This document shows, one piece after another, positions 32,466 to 42,219 of a DNA stretch of 64,000 bases. The notes beneath the pieces were generated by a model. It did not search any database. It saw only the letters and a program-made list of their open reading frames with translations, and was not told the origin of the DNA. Positions within the stretch are counted from its first letter, which is position 1, and each line of letters opens with the position of its first letter. Origin of the DNA: Burkholderia metallica (GTDB lineage Bacteria; Pseudomonadota; Gammaproteobacteria; Burkholderiales; Burkholderiaceae); contig NZ_CADFDB010000010.1 in assembly GCF_902832845.1 (NCBI RefSeq), positions 1 to 64,000 on the forward strand. Reading direction: 5' to 3'. Position numbers and translations under genes: made by a program.

Positions 32466-34439
32466 ATGAACGATCTCACCGAAATGGCTACCCTGTCCGC
32501 CGGCACCGTGCCGGCCGGCGTCGATGCGGCCGTCGCGCGTGCGACCGACGCGCTGCTGGCCGCGCAGAACGCGGATGGCCACTGGGTCTACGAACTCGAA
32601 GCCGATTCGACGATTCCCGCCGAATACGTGCTGCTCGTCCACTATCTCGGCGAGACGCCGAACGTCGAGCTCGAACGCAAGATCGGCACGTATCTGCGCC
32701 GCATCCAGCAGGCCGACGGCGGCTGGCCGCTGTTCACCGACGGCGCGCCGAACATCAGCGCGAGCGTGAAGGCGTATTTCGCGCTGAAGGTGATCGGCGA
32801 CGACGAGAACGCCGAGCACATGCAGCGTGCGCGCCGTGCGATCCACGCGATGGGCGGCGCCGAGATGTCGAACGTGTTCACCCGCATCCAGCTCGCGCTG
32901 TACGGCGCGATTCCGTGGCGCGCGGTGCCGATGATGCCGGTCGAGATCATGCTGCTGCCGCAGTGGTTCCCGTTCCATCTGTCGAAGGTGTCGTACTGGG
33001 CGCGCACCGTGATCGTGCCGCTGCTCGTGCTGAACGCGAAGCGTCCGCTCGCGAAGAACCCGCGCGGCGTGCGCATCGACGAGCTGTTCATCGATCCGCC
33101 CGTCAACGCGGGGCTGCTGCCGCGCCAGGGCCATCAGAGCCCCGGCTGGTTTGCGTTCTTCCGCGTGGTCGACCATGCGCTGCGCGCGGTCGACGGCCTG
33201 TTTCCGAACTACACGCGCGAACGCGCGATCCGTCAGGCCGTGTCGTTCGTCGACGAGCGCCTGAACGGCGAGGACGGGCTCGGCGCGATCTATCCGGCGA
33301 TGGCCAACGCGGTGATGATGTACGACGTGCTCGGCTACGCGGAAGATCATCCGAACCGCGCGATCGCGCGCAAGTCGATCGAGAAGCTGCTCGTCGTGCA
33401 CGACGACGAAGCGTATTGCCAGCCGTGCCTGTCGCCGGTGTGGGACACGTCGCTCGCCGCGCATGCGCTGCTCGAGACGGGCGATGCGCGCGCAGAGGAC
33501 GCGGCGATCCGCGGCCTCGAATGGCTGCGCCCGCTGCAGATCCTCGACGTGCGCGGCGACTGGATCTCGCGCCGTCCGCACGTGCGGCCCGGCGGCTGGG
33601 CGTTCCAGTACGCGAACGCGCACTACCCGGACGTCGACGACACGGCGGTGGTCGCGGTCGCGATGGATCGCGCGCAGAAACTCAGGCAGAACGATGCGTA
33701 TCGCGATTCGATCGCGCGTGCGCGCGAGTGGGTCGTCGGGATGCAGAGCAGCGACGGCGGCTGGGGCGCGTTCGAACCGGAAAACACGCAGTACTACCTG
33801 AACAACATTCCGTTCTCGGATCACGGCGCGCTGCTCGATCCGCCGACGGCCGACGTGTCGGGCCGCTGCCTGTCGATGCTGTCGCAGCTCGGCGAGACGC
33901 CGCTGAACAGCGAGCCGGCGCGCCGTGCGCTCGACTACATGCTCAAGGAGCAGGAGCCGGACGGCAGCTGGTACGGCCGCTGGGGGATGAACTACGTGTA
34001 CGGCACGTGGACGGCCCTGTGCTCGCTGAACGCGGCCGGCCTGCCGCCGGACGATCCGCGCATGAAGCGCGGCGCGCAGTGGCTGCTGTCGATCCAGAAC
34101 AAGGACGGCGGCTGGGGCGAGGACGGCGACAGCTACAAGCTGAACTATCGCGGCTTCGAACAGGCGCCGAGCACCGCGTCGCAAACCGCGTGGGCGCTGC
34201 TCGGCCTGATGGCGGCCGGCGAGGTGAACAACCCGGCCGTCGCGCGCGGCATCGACTACCTGATCGCCCACCAGAACGAAGCGGGCCTGTGGGACGAGGC
34301 GCGCTTCACGGCGACGGGCTTCCCGCGCGTGTTCTACCTGCGCTACCACGGCTATCGCAAGTTCTTCCCGCTGTGGGCGCTCGCACGCTACCGCAATCTG
34401 AAGCGCGACAACACGACGCGCGTGACGGTCGGGCTGTAA
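32466..34439 (+). CDS. shc: Squalene-hopene cyclase
   Basis: A 657-residue monotopic membrane cyclase that folds squalene into hopene/diplopterol. The catalytic Asp motif is DVDDTA at about residues 388-393 (DxDD). Repeated QW motifs are visible: QQADGGWPLF, QSSDGGWGAFEPENTQYY, QEPDGSWYGRWGMNYVYGTW, QNKDGGWGEDGDSYK and HQNEAGLWDEARFTATGFP. Full family length. It is flanked by hpnE and hpnG in the operon. Confidence 0.96.
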   Translation: MNDLTEMATLSAGTVPAGVDAAVARATDALLAAQNADGHWVYELEADSTIPAEYVLLVHYLGETPNVELERKIGTYLRRIQQADGGWPLFTDGAPNISASVKAYFALKVIGDDENAEHMQRARRAIHAMGGAEMSNVFTRIQLALYGAIPWRAVPMMPVEIMLLPQWFPFHLSKVSYWARTVIVPLLVLNAKRPLAKNPRGVRIDELFIDPPVNAGLLPRQGHQSPGWFAFFRVVDHALRAVDGLFPNYTRERAIRQAVSFVDERLNGEDGLGAIYPAMANAVMMYDVLGYAEDHPNRAIARKSIEKLLVVHDDEAYCQPCLSPVWDTSLAAHALLETGDARAEDAAIRGLEWLRPLQILDVRGDWISRRPHVRPGGWAFQYANAHYPDVDDTAVVAVAMDRAQKLRQNDAYRDSIARAREWVVGMQSSDGGWGAFEPENTQYYLNNIPFSDHGALLDPPTADVSGRCLSMLSQLGETPLNSEPARRALDYMLKEQEPDGSWYGRWGMNYVYGTWTALCSLNAAGLPPDDPRMKRGAQWLLSIQNKDGGWGEDGDSYKLNYRGFEQAPSTASQTAWALLGLMAAGEVNNPAVARGIDYLIAHQNEAGLWDEARFTATGFPRVFYLRYHGYRKFFPLWALARYRNLKRDNTTRVTVGL

Positions 34440-34442
34440 CGC

Positions 34443-35150
34443 GTGGGCGCATCTCGGCACAACGGCGCATTGCCCGTCATCGCGGTGACGGGGATGGCGT
34501 TCGAGGCGCGCATCGCACGCGGCTACGGCGTCGAGGCCGTATTCGCCGCGCGGGCCGACCGGCTCGAGCGCGCGCTGGCCGACGCGACCGCGCGCGGTTG
34601 CGCGGGCATCGTGAGCTTCGGCACGGCGGGCGGGCTCGCGCCCGATCTGGAACCCGGGGCGCTCGTGATCGCGAACGCGATCGACGGGCCGTTCGGCCGC
34701 GTCGAGACCGATACGGGCTGGAGCGCGCGGCTCGTCGCGGCGCTGCACGACACGCCGGTGTGGGCGCGCGTCACGCGCGGCACGATCGCGGCGGTCGGTG
34801 CGCCGGTCGTCGGCGAACAGGAAAAGGCGTCGTTGCACCACGCGAAGGGCGCGCTCGCCGTCGACATGGAGTCGCACATCGCGGCGGCCTTCGCGGCTGC
34901 GCGCGGCGTGCCGTTCGCGGTGTGCCGCGCGATCGTCGATCCGGCGTGGCGCACGTTGCCGCGCGCGGCGACGGCCGGCCTGCGCGACGACGGCAGCACG
35001 GCGATCCTGCCGATCCTGCGGGAATTGCTGAAGCAGCCGTCGCAGCTCGGCCCGCTGCTGCAGGTCGCGAGCGATGCGCGTGCGGCGCGCACGACGCTGA
35101 TCCAGGCACGGCACGCATTCGAGCGTACGGGCGCGATGCGGATCGTCTGA
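34443..35150 (+). CDS. hpnG: Hopanoid-associated phosphorylase HpnG
   Basis: A 235-residue nucleoside-phosphorylase-fold protein. SFGTAGGLAPDLEPGALVIAN and the nucleoside-binding Glu region VDMESHIAAAFAAARG are visible. HpnG removes adenine from adenosylhopane to give (phospho)ribosylhopane. It starts at GTG three bases after the shc stop. Last gene of the operon. The adenosylhopane synthase HpnH is not in this window. Confidence 0.88.
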   Translation: MGASRHNGALPVIAVTGMAFEARIARGYGVEAVFAARADRLERALADATARGCAGIVSFGTAGGLAPDLEPGALVIANAIDGPFGRVETDTGWSARLVAALHDTPVWARVTRGTIAAVGAPVVGEQEKASLHHAKGALAVDMESHIAAAFAAARGVPFAVCRAIVDPAWRTLPRAATAGLRDDGSTAILPILRELLKQPSQLGPLLQVASDARAARTTLIQARHAFERTGAMRIV

Positions 35151-35203
35151 GCGGCACGGGCCGCTTTTCTCGCCTTCCCTCCCGGCTTTCCGTTTCTCGC
35201 GGA

Positions 35204-35252
35204 CAAAAAAAAAAGCGCTGCAGATGTGATTTGCAGCGCTCTTTTTCTTTGC
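35204..35252. terminator. Bidirectional terminator between hpnG and mlaA
   Basis: AGCGCTGCA (35214-35222) pairs with TGCAGCGCT (35232-35240). An A10 run precedes it and CTTTTTCTTT follows, so it works as a rho-independent terminator for both convergent genes. Confidence 0.9.
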
Positions 35253-35271
35253 GGCGGTAGCCGCTGCCGCG

Positions 35272-36246
35272 TTACTTCTGCGCGGCCGGATTGCTCGCGG
35301 GAAGGGTCGGCGCGGGTGCCGATGCCGCAGCCGGCGCAGCAGCCGACGCCGCAGCAGGCGCACTCGCCGGCGTCGCATTATCCGCGCCCGGATCGTCGTA
35401 CTGCGGCAACCCCGGCGCGGCCGGCGCATTGTTCGGCGCCGCTCCCGATGCGCCGCCCGACTCGCCCGGATCCTCGTAGTTCGGCAGCCCCGGCACAGCC
35501 GGCGTCGCGGCCGGCACCGCGCCCGCTTCACCCGGTTCGCTGTAGTTCGGCACCGTGGCCGACGACGACTGGCTGCGGTACGTCAGCGACTTGCGCTGCT
35601 GCAGGTACGCGTCGCGCACGAACGAATACGGATCGAGCGCGGCCTGCTTCAGCAGGTCGGTCGCACCGAGCAGGTCCGAACGCGCGCTGATGAACTGCGC
35701 GATGTACATCGGGTTGCGCGCGGCCGGCTCGATGTAGTTGAGCAGGTTGAAGCGCACGTCCACCGCGCGGCCGACGCCGTCGCGGATCGTGCTCGGCCCG
35801 AACACGGGCAGCACGAGGTACGGGCCCGACGGCACGCCCCAGCGCGCCATCGTCAGCCCGAAATCCTGGTGATGCTTCGGCAGCCCGGCCGGCGTCGCGA
35901 TGTCGATCAGGCCGGCGACGCCGAACACCGAGTTCATCGCCACGCGCATCAGATCCTCGGTGGCGTCGGTGATGCGCAGCTGCAGCAGGTTGTTCGCCAT
36001 GTTGCCAAGATCGCCGAGGTTCGAGAAGAAGTTGCTGATCGCGGTGCGCACGGGCGTCGGCGTGACCTTCTGGTACCCCTTCGCGATCGGCTGGGCGATG
36101 TTCGTGTCGACGGTGTCGTTGAACTTGTACATCGCCCGGTTCATCGGCTCGAGCGGGTCGTTGGGGTTGCGGTTCGGTCCCGTCGCGCAGCCGCTCAGCA
36201 TTGCGCTGGCGGCAACGGTCGCCGCAATGATTCGCACCTTATTCAT
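35272..36246 (-). CDS. mlaA: MlaA (VacJ) outer-membrane lipoprotein with repeat-bearing tail
   Basis: A 324-residue lipoprotein. A signal peptide with lipobox LSGC gives acylated Cys20. The MlaA domain (about residues 25-225) contains [16 protein letters not shown] and PFGPSTIRD-like segments (here [18 protein letters not shown]). MlaA pulls misplaced phospholipids from the outer leaflet of the outer membrane. The ~100-residue Pro/Ala-rich C-terminal extension has three short repeats, [16 protein letters not shown] and PQYDDPGA, at 233, 255 and 281. Its start overlaps the end of hpnN by 8 bp, so the two are coupled. Confidence 0.93.
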   Translation of the reverse strand: MNKVRIIAATVAASAMLSGCATGPNRNPNDPLEPMNRAMYKFNDTVDTNIAQPIAKGYQKVTPTPVRTAISNFFSNLGDLGNMANNLLQLRITDATEDLMRVAMNSVFGVAGLIDIATPAGLPKHHQDFGLTMARWGVPSGPYLVLPVFGPSTIRDGVGRAVDVRFNLLNYIEPAARNPMYIAQFISARSDLLGATDLLKQAALDPYSFVRDAYLQQRKSLTYRSQSSSATVPNYSEPGEAGAVPAATPAVPGLPNYEDPGESGGASGAAPNNAPAAPGLPQYDDPGADNATPASAPAAASAAAPAAASAPAPTLPASNPAAQK

Positions 36247-38872
36247 TGATTCCTTGCGATTGGTTCTGGGCGCGTTTGACGCGCGGTTTGCCCATCAGGA
36301 CGGGCTGGAACACCACGGCGCCGATCAGCGTGCAGGTCAGGGCCAGCGCGAGCAGCTTGCCCATGCTCGACGTGCCCGGATGGTGCGACAGCCACAGGCT
36401 GCCGAATGCGGTCGCGGTCGTCGCGGCGCTGAACAGCACGGCATGCGTGAGGCTCGAATGCAGCAATCCGGTTTGCCCCGCGCGCCACGCCATCACGAAA
36501 TACACCTTGAACGCGACGCCGACACCGAGCATCAGCGGCAGCGCGATGATGTTCGCGAAGTTGAGCTGGATGCCGAGCACCACGCACATCTCGAGCGTGA
36601 CGATGCCCGATACGAGCAGCGGCACCAGCGTGCGCAGCACGTCGCCGAAACGGCGAAGCGTGATCCACAGCAGGATCGTGATCGAGAGGATCGACCACAG
36701 CGCCGCATGGAGGAACGCGTTGATGATCGTGTCGGCCGAATGCAGGATCGAAATCGGTCCGCCGGTCGCGCCCGGTTCCGCGGCCTTCACGGTCGTCGCG
36801 AAACGGCGCAGCATCGTGTCGTCGTTCGGGTCGACACCCTTCGGCACCTTCGGCGAAATCTGCACGAGCGCGCTACCGTTCGGCGCGACCCAGTCGCGCA
36901 CCAGCTGCGGCGGCAGCGATTCGCGCGTGATGTCCTGCGGCTGCAGCAGCGAAGCGAGCTGGTTGAGCGCGATGCGCAGCGTGTCGGAGAACGCGCGCTC
37001 GGCGCGGTCGCGCGTCGCGGCGTCCGCGGCGGCGAGCTTCGCGAGAGACGCGGACAAATGCTGCGCGGCGGCCGCACCCGGGCCCGGGTGATCTTCGGCC
37101 GCGTAGCTCAGCAGGTTCGACACGCGCTTGAGCGCGGCGACGCGCTGCGCGTCGGTCGCGGGCGGCGCGGCCGGCTGAGTCAGCGCGGGCAGCAGGTCGC
37201 TCGCGGCCGCGGCGATCGCCGCGCGCTTGGCCGGCTGGTCGGCGGGAATGAAGGTCGACAGCGTGGTCGTGCGGCCGACCTCGGGCAGCGCGTCGAGGCG
37301 CTTCGCGGCCGCGTCGGCCTCCGCGAGCGACGGCGCGAGCAGCGTGACGTCGTTGACGGCCGCTTCCGGCGAATCCTTCAGCGCGAGCAGCGTCGCCATC
37401 GATTCGCTGTGCGGATCCTTCAGGTGCAGCGGATTGAAGTCGAAGCGCAGGAACGCGAGCAGCGGCAGCGCGCCGATCACGACCACGAGCGTGCCGATCA
37501 GGATCGGCTTGCGATGACGATCGAGGTAATCGTCGACCGGCGCGAGCCACGGGAAGCCCGGCGTCTTCGATTCGCCCGGCGGCGCGAACAGGCGCAGCAG
37601 CGCGGGCAGCAGCGTGACCGTGGTGAGCAGCGCGACGAACATCCCGACGCCCGCGATCAGGCCGAGCTCGGACACGCCGCGATAGGCGGTGGGGATGAAC
37701 GAGAAGAAGCTCGCCGCGACGGCCGCGGTGGCCAGCGCGAGCGGCATGCCCATCGAGTGCGCGGCGCCGATCAGCGCGTGGTCGATGCGCGGATCGCGGA
37801 AGCGTTCCTCGCGGTATTTCACGCCGTACTGGATCGAGAAATCGACGCCGAGGCCGACGAACAGCACCATGAACGCGACCGAAATCATGTTCAGCGAGCC
37901 GACCATCGCAAGGCCGAGCGCGGCGGTCACGACGAGGCCGACGAACAGCGTGACGAGCACCGAGCCGATCATCCGCTTCGAGCGCAGCGCGAGCCACAGG
38001 ATGACGAGCACGGCGAGCAGCGTGAGGACGCCGTTGAGCGCCGCGCCATCCTCGACCGACGCGAATTCGTCGTCGGCGAGCGGCTGTTCGCCGGTCAGGC
38101 GCACGACCGCGCCGTAGCGCTTTTCGAGATCGAGCGAGCGGGCCGCGTCGCGGATCACCTGGCTGGTTTCCGCGCCGGCTTTCAGCGCGCCGTAGTTGAC
38201 CACCGGCTGCACGGTGACGAACGCGCGCGCGGGTTGCCGCGCGGCGTCGTTGTCGACCAGCGCGCGCCACGAGAATGCGGCCGGCTTGCCGGCCAGCACG
38301 TCGTCGACCGTCGCGGCGCTGCGCGCGAGCAGCTTCGCCATCGCGGGCAGCTTCACCTGGCCGGTCAGCAGCGGCTGGCCGAGCGTGGTGGACAGCGTGG
38401 TCGCGAGCCCGGTCAGGCTCGGGTTCTTCGCGAGCTCGTTGACGAGCGGACGCGCGCTCGCGAGCTGCGACGTGGTGTCCGCGACTTCCTGCGGCGACAG
38501 GAACAGCAGCCCGTTGTGCTCGAAGAACGGCCCGCCGCCGGGTTCGGCGACCTGGCCGATGCGGCCGCCATCGGCATCCTTCTGCAGCGCTTCGGTCAGC
38601 GCATGCGCGGCGGCCGTCGCGAATTCGGGCGCGGGCGCCTCGACGACCGCGAGGATCGTGCCGTTGCGCTGCGGGAACGCCTTGTCGACGGCCTGGCCGA
38701 GCGCGGCCCATTGCGGTTCGGCATCGACGAGCTTGCTGATGTCGGTGTTGATCTTGAAATGCTGCGCGACGTAGACGCCGCTGAAGGCGGCGATGACGAG
38801 CGACAGGACGACGACCCAGACGGGGCGGCGCACCGACCACGCAACGAGTCGGACGATGAGAGATGTCACCAT
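36239..38872 (-). CDS. hpnN: HpnN hopanoid RND (MMPL-type) transporter
   Basis: A protein of about 877 residues of the RND/MMPL superfamily. Two halves each start with a membrane helix and a large periplasmic loop, followed by five helices. The first half has [44 protein letters not shown] in parts (key GVDFSIQYG), the second [27 protein letters not shown]. HpnN moves hopanoids toward the outer membrane. ATG at 38872 is chosen; a TTG 13 codons upstream is open. Coupled to mlaA and divergent from hpnM. Confidence 0.9.
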   Translation of the reverse strand: MVTSLIVRLVAWSVRRPVWVVVLSLVIAAFSGVYVAQHFKINTDISKLVDAEPQWAALGQAVDKAFPQRNGTILAVVEAPAPEFATAAAHALTEALQKDADGGRIGQVAEPGGGPFFEHNGLLFLSPQEVADTTSQLASARPLVNELAKNPSLTGLATTLSTTLGQPLLTGQVKLPAMAKLLARSAATVDDVLAGKPAAFSWRALVDNDAARQPARAFVTVQPVVNYGALKAGAETSQVIRDAARSLDLEKRYGAVVRLTGEQPLADDEFASVEDGAALNGVLTLLAVLVILWLALRSKRMIGSVLVTLFVGLVVTAALGLAMVGSLNMISVAFMVLFVGLGVDFSIQYGVKYREERFRDPRIDHALIGAAHSMGMPLALATAAVAASFFSFIPTAYRGVSELGLIAGVGMFVALLTTVTLLPALLRLFAPPGESKTPGFPWLAPVDDYLDRHRKPILIGTLVVVIGALPLLAFLRFDFNPLHLKDPHSESMATLLALKDSPEAAVNDVTLLAPSLAEADAAAKRLDALPEVGRTTTLSTFIPADQPAKRAAIAAAASDLLPALTQPAAPPATDAQRVAALKRVSNLLSYAAEDHPGPGAAAAQHLSASLAKLAAADAATRDRAERAFSDTLRIALNQLASLLQPQDITRESLPPQLVRDWVAPNGSALVQISPKVPKGVDPNDDTMLRRFATTVKAAEPGATGGPISILHSADTIINAFLHAALWSILSITILLWITLRRFGDVLRTLVPLLVSGIVTLEMCVVLGIQLNFANIIALPLMLGVGVAFKVYFVMAWRAGQTGLLHSSLTHAVLFSAATTATAFGSLWLSHHPGTSSMGKLLALALTCTLIGAVVFQPVLMGKPRVKRAQNQSQGINE

Positions 38873-39183
38873 GTGGCGGTGGGGAGCGGCTGGCAAGGGC
38901 AAAGTAGCCAAGTATACCGGCGCGGCGTGACGACGGTCGTGACGTTGGGGGTTTCAGGGGCGGGAAGGAAATTTGCTCGCGGCGGCGGAATCGGTATCGA
39001 TGACCGGTTCGTTTGTATTGGGATATTTACATAATCGACGCCGCCCGGCCGCGCCTGTGACAAATGAAGCTGAAAGGTAACAGTCGGTCACCGTGCGGCA
39101 GCGGAGCGTCGGGCCCGGTATACTTCGCATCACCGGTCGATGCAAAGAGCCGGTCGTTTTTTCTCATCGAGTGCGATATCCGT

Positions 39184-39780
39184 ATGAAACGTCATCTGTT
39201 TGCTTTCGTCGCGGCGGCCGCCGTGTCGGTTTCCGCTTTCGCGCAGAGCGCACCGGTCGATATCGTCCGCAATGCGGTCGAGGGCACCGTCAACGCGATG
39301 AAGGCCGATCCGGCCGCACGCGGCGGCGACATGGCGAAAATCACGCAAGTCGTCGAGCAGCGCTTCCTGCCGGTGACGAACTTCGAGCGCACGACCCGCA
39401 TCGCGGTCGGCGACGCGTGGAAGCAGGCCACGCCGCAACAGCAGCAGGAGCTGTACAAACAGTTCCGGCTGCTGATGACGCGCACCTACGCCGCGTCGCT
39501 CGCGCAGCTGGGCAGTCAGGACGCGAAGTTCTCGTTCAAGGCCGGCGGCGCGTCGGGTGCCGACGCGCTCGTGCAGTCGACGGTCACGACGCCGGGCGAC
39601 AGCCAGTCGGTCGGCTATCGGCTCGGCAAGGTCGGCAGCGACTGGAAGATCTACGACATCGACATGTCGGGCGCGTGGCTGATCCAGGTCTATCAGGGGC
39701 AGTTCAAGAGCCAGCTCGCGGCAGGCGGGATCGACGGCTTGATCGCGTATCTGCAGAAGCACAATTCGCGGACGAACTGA
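39184..39780 (+). CDS. hpnM: HpnM/MlaC-like periplasmic lipid-binding protein
   Basis: A 198-residue secreted protein of the toluene-tolerance Ttg2/MlaC family. A Sec signal peptide (MKRHLFAFVAAAAVSVSAFAQSA) should be cleaved after AFA. The body has RFLPVTNFERTTRIAVG and the tail WLIQVYQGQFKSQLAAGGIDGLIAYLQKHN read in pieces. MlaC proteins shuttle lipids across the periplasm. It lies opposite hpnN with about 310 bp between start codons, so the two probably share regulation. Confidence 0.85.
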   Translation: MKRHLFAFVAAAAVSVSAFAQSAPVDIVRNAVEGTVNAMKADPAARGGDMAKITQVVEQRFLPVTNFERTTRIAVGDAWKQATPQQQQELYKQFRLLMTRTYAASLAQLGSQDAKFSFKAGGASGADALVQSTVTTPGDSQSVGYRLGKVGSDWKIYDIDMSGAWLIQVYQGQFKSQLAAGGIDGLIAYLQKHNSRTN

Positions 39781-39813
39781 CGGTCGCGGCGTGAGCCGAT
39801 CCCCGGATGCACG

Positions 39814-39838
39814 AAGGGCGCCCTCGGCGCCCTTTTTT
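39814..39838 (+). terminator. Terminator after hpnM
   Basis: AAGGGCGCC (39814-39822) pairs with GGCGCCCTT (39826-39834) around a 3-nt loop, followed by a T run. Classic rho-independent form, also usable by the convergent tetR gene in reverse only weakly. Confidence 0.9.
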
Positions 39839-39861
39839 CATGGCGCCGCGTCGGTGGCGCG

Positions 39862-40500
39862 TTACGCGCCCGCGCCGAGCATCCGCAGGCAATCGTCGAT
39901 CACCGCATCGACGAACGCGGTGCGATCCGTTTCCGGCGCCGCGATGATGTGATCGGTCGCGCCGTGCACGCCCGCATAGATCAGCAGCGCGGTGACCTGC
40001 GGGTGCGCGAGCCGCCAGGTGCCGGCCCGTGCGCCGCCGTCGAGAATCGCGCCGAGCTGTTCGAGGATCGCGTTCTTGTCGGCATTCGTGCGATCGTGGT
40101 GATGGTGGTTCGTGTAGACGATATCGTGCGTGCGGTAGGTCGCCGCGTAGGTTTCGATATTCGCGCGGATCCATGCGCGCAGGCGCGCGAGCCAGTCGTC
40201 AGCGTCGCATGCGTCCACCGCGCGCTGCAGGCGGTCGACGAACGACGACGTGTAGCGCTGCGCGAGCGCGGCGAGCATGTCGGACTTCGATTCGAAGTAG
40301 TGATAGAACGTGCCCTTCGCGACCTGCGCGTGCTCGACGATCTCGCTGATCGTCGTCGCTTCCACGCCTTGCGCGAGAAACAGCGTCTCGGCCGCGGCCA
40401 TCAGTTCCTCGAGGCGCACTTCCGCCGGCTTCGTGCGCGGCTTGCCTGCCGGAATATCGTCCTTCCCTGTCGTGAGTCCTGCCTGTGTCCTGTCCGTCAT
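39862..40500 (-). CDS. TetR-family repressor
   Basis: A 212-residue regulator. The N-terminal HTH includes RLEELMAAAETLFLAQGVEATTI, then ISEIVEHAQVAKGTFYHYFESK, a canonical TetR recognition helix. The C-terminal helical domain should bind a drug-like ligand. It is divergent from an MFS exporter with a perfect TetR-type operator between them, the usual repressor/efflux-pump arrangement. ATG at 40500 is chosen over an upstream one 9 codons earlier because homology begins there. Confidence 0.9.
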   Translation of the reverse strand: MTDRTQAGLTTGKDDIPAGKPRTKPAEVRLEELMAAAETLFLAQGVEATTISEIVEHAQVAKGTFYHYFESKSDMLAALAQRYTSSFVDRLQRAVDACDADDWLARLRAWIRANIETYAATYRTHDIVYTNHHHHDRTNADKNAILEQLGAILDGGARAGTWRLAHPQVTALLIYAGVHGATDHIIAAPETDRTAFVDAVIDDCLRMLGAGA

Positions 40501-40575
40501 CGCGCGGCTCGACGCCCGTTCGTGCAAAGCCCGCAGTTTAGGCCAGCGCCCCGGTCACGGCCAACGCAATCCATT

Positions 40576-40590
40576 GACCGACGGTCGGTC
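40576..40590. promoter_or_regulatory. TetR operator candidate upstream of the MFS exporter
   Basis: GACCGACGGTCGGTC is a perfect 15-bp palindrome between the divergent tetR and MFS genes. GACCGAC half-sites are typical of AcrR/TetR repressors. Confidence 0.8.
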
Positions 40591-40599
40591 GATATATAT

Positions 40600-40618
40600 G
40601 ATGAGAATCATTCTCATC
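40600..40618. promoter_or_regulatory. Fur box upstream of the MFS exporter
   Basis: GATGAGAATCATTCTCATC is a perfect 19-bp inverted repeat closely matching the Fur operator consensus GATAATGATAATCATTATC. It lies between the TetR operator and the MFS start codon, about 27-45 bp upstream of the ATG. Confidence 0.85.
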
Positions 40619-40644
40619 TTCGCGCCCGTGAAGGGCGGACCGCC

Positions 40645-42165
40645 ATGTCTCGCTACCGTCGCGCCGCGCTCGTCCTCGCCGCCTGTCTCGGCACCTTTCT
40701 CGCCACGCTCGACATCAGCATCGTCAACGTCGCGTTGCCGACGCTGCAGACGGCGCTCAATACCGATATCGGCGGCCTCCAGTGGGTCGTCAACGCGTAT
40801 GCGCTCGCGCTGTCGGCGTTCATGCTGTCGGCCGGGCCGCTCGGCGATCGCTACGGACACAAGCGCGTGTGGCTCGCCAGCGTGATCCTGTTTACGGCCG
40901 GCTCGGTGCTCTGCGCATGCGCGGGCAGCATCGAGCCGCTGCTGATCGGCCGCGCGATCCAGGGGCTCGCCGGTGCGCTGCTGATTCCCGGTGCGATGCC
41001 GATCCTCACGCATGCGTTCCCCGATGCGCGCGAGCGCGCCCGTGCGATCGGCGGATGGTCAGCGTTCAGCGCGCTTGCGCTGATCCTCGGGCCGCTGGTG
41101 GGCGGCCTGCTCGTCGAGCATGGCGGATGGCAGAACATCTTCCTCGTCAACGTGCCGATCGGCATCGCGACCGTGCTGCTCGGCGCGTGGGGCATTCCGG
41201 AGCGCCGGCATCCGCAGCATGCGGCGTTCGATCCGCTCGGCCAGGCGCTGAGCGTCGTCTGGCTCGGGTTGCTCACGTACGGGCTGATCGGTATCGGCGA
41301 AGCCGGCATGTCGCACGCGAAGGTGCTCGCGCCGCTGGCGGGCGCCGCGGTGGCGTTCGTCGTGTTCGTGCGGGTCGAAATGCGCGTCGAGCGGCCGCTG
41401 CTGCCGGTATGGCTGTTCCGCGACCGGCGGCTGATGCGCGCCAATCTCGCGTCGTTCGTGCTCGGGTTCTCGGGGTACAGCAGCCTGTTCTTCCTGTCGC
41501 TGTTTCTGCAGCAGGCGCAGGGGCGCACGCCCGCCGAAACCGGCTGGCAGCTGATGCCGCAGTTCGTGATGACGGCGATCACGTCGATGCTGTTCGGGCG
41601 CATCGCGGCGCGCATTGCGATGCACGCACTGATGGTCGCGGGGTACGGGCTGGTCGGCGCGATGCTTGCAGTGATGTCCGGCTTCGGTGCGGGAACGCCG
41701 TATCTGCCGGTCGGCCTCGCGCTCGCGGTGCTCGGCATCGGCATGGGGCTCGCGGTGCCCGCGACCGGCATGACCGTGATGGAACTGGCGCCGGCCGAAC
41801 GCGCCGGCATGGCGTCGGCGACGATGAACGCGTTGCGCCAGACCGGGATGAGCATGGGCATCGCGGTGCTCGGCAGCGTGATGAGCGTCGGTGCGTTGCA
41901 TCGGATGACGGCAGCGATGCAGGCGGGGGGAAGCGCGCAAGCGGATACGCTCGCGCGGCAGGCGGTGATGGAGCATGTGTTCGCCGCCGCCCGGCCGGAA
42001 CTGCTCGGTGCGTATCGGGATGCGATGGCGCACGGGTTTTCGGTGGCGGTTCTGTGTTCCGGAATCCTGAGTATTGCGGTCGCCATGATGCTGACGATGC
42101 GGCGTGAAACGATGCAGCAGGACGAACGCGCGGCAGCGTGCGTGACGTCCTCGCGGCCGGAATGA
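40645..42165 (+). CDS. MFS efflux transporter (DHA2/EmrB type)
   Basis: A 506-residue, probably 14-helix proton antiporter. The conserved motif C-like start TLDISIVNVALPTLQ, motif A GDRYGHKRVW and the run LAVLGIGMGLAVPATGMTVMELAP are typical of DHA2 drug exporters. No partner membrane-fusion protein gene is adjacent. It is controlled by a divergent TetR repressor and, from the overlapping perfect Fur box, by iron. Iron control suggests export of a siderophore or metal-linked compound (inference). Confidence 0.92.
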   Translation: MSRYRRAALVLAACLGTFLATLDISIVNVALPTLQTALNTDIGGLQWVVNAYALALSAFMLSAGPLGDRYGHKRVWLASVILFTAGSVLCACAGSIEPLLIGRAIQGLAGALLIPGAMPILTHAFPDARERARAIGGWSAFSALALILGPLVGGLLVEHGGWQNIFLVNVPIGIATVLLGAWGIPERRHPQHAAFDPLGQALSVVWLGLLTYGLIGIGEAGMSHAKVLAPLAGAAVAFVVFVRVEMRVERPLLPVWLFRDRRLMRANLASFVLGFSGYSSLFFLSLFLQQAQGRTPAETGWQLMPQFVMTAITSMLFGRIAARIAMHALMVAGYGLVGAMLAVMSGFGAGTPYLPVGLALAVLGIGMGLAVPATGMTVMELAPAERAGMASATMNALRQTGMSMGIAVLGSVMSVGALHRMTAAMQAGGSAQADTLARQAVMEHVFAAARPELLGAYRDAMAHGFSVAVLCSGILSIAVAMMLTMRRETMQQDERAAACVTSSRPE

Positions 42166-42219
42166 TGTGGCGTGCCGGACTCGCCTTTCGTGGCGGATCG
42201 CGTCGTCCGCCGGATGGGC

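Noticed and set aside
31617-35531. A 1304-codon frame on the minus strand across the hopanoid operon, and a 1244-codon frame on the plus strand
   Set aside because: Both overlap recognised hpnE, shc and hpnG genes in other frames and have no recognisable domains.
35900-39034. A 1044-codon frame opposite mlaA and hpnN
   Set aside because: Antisense to two well-supported membrane genes; composition is Arg/Gln-rich shadow sequence.
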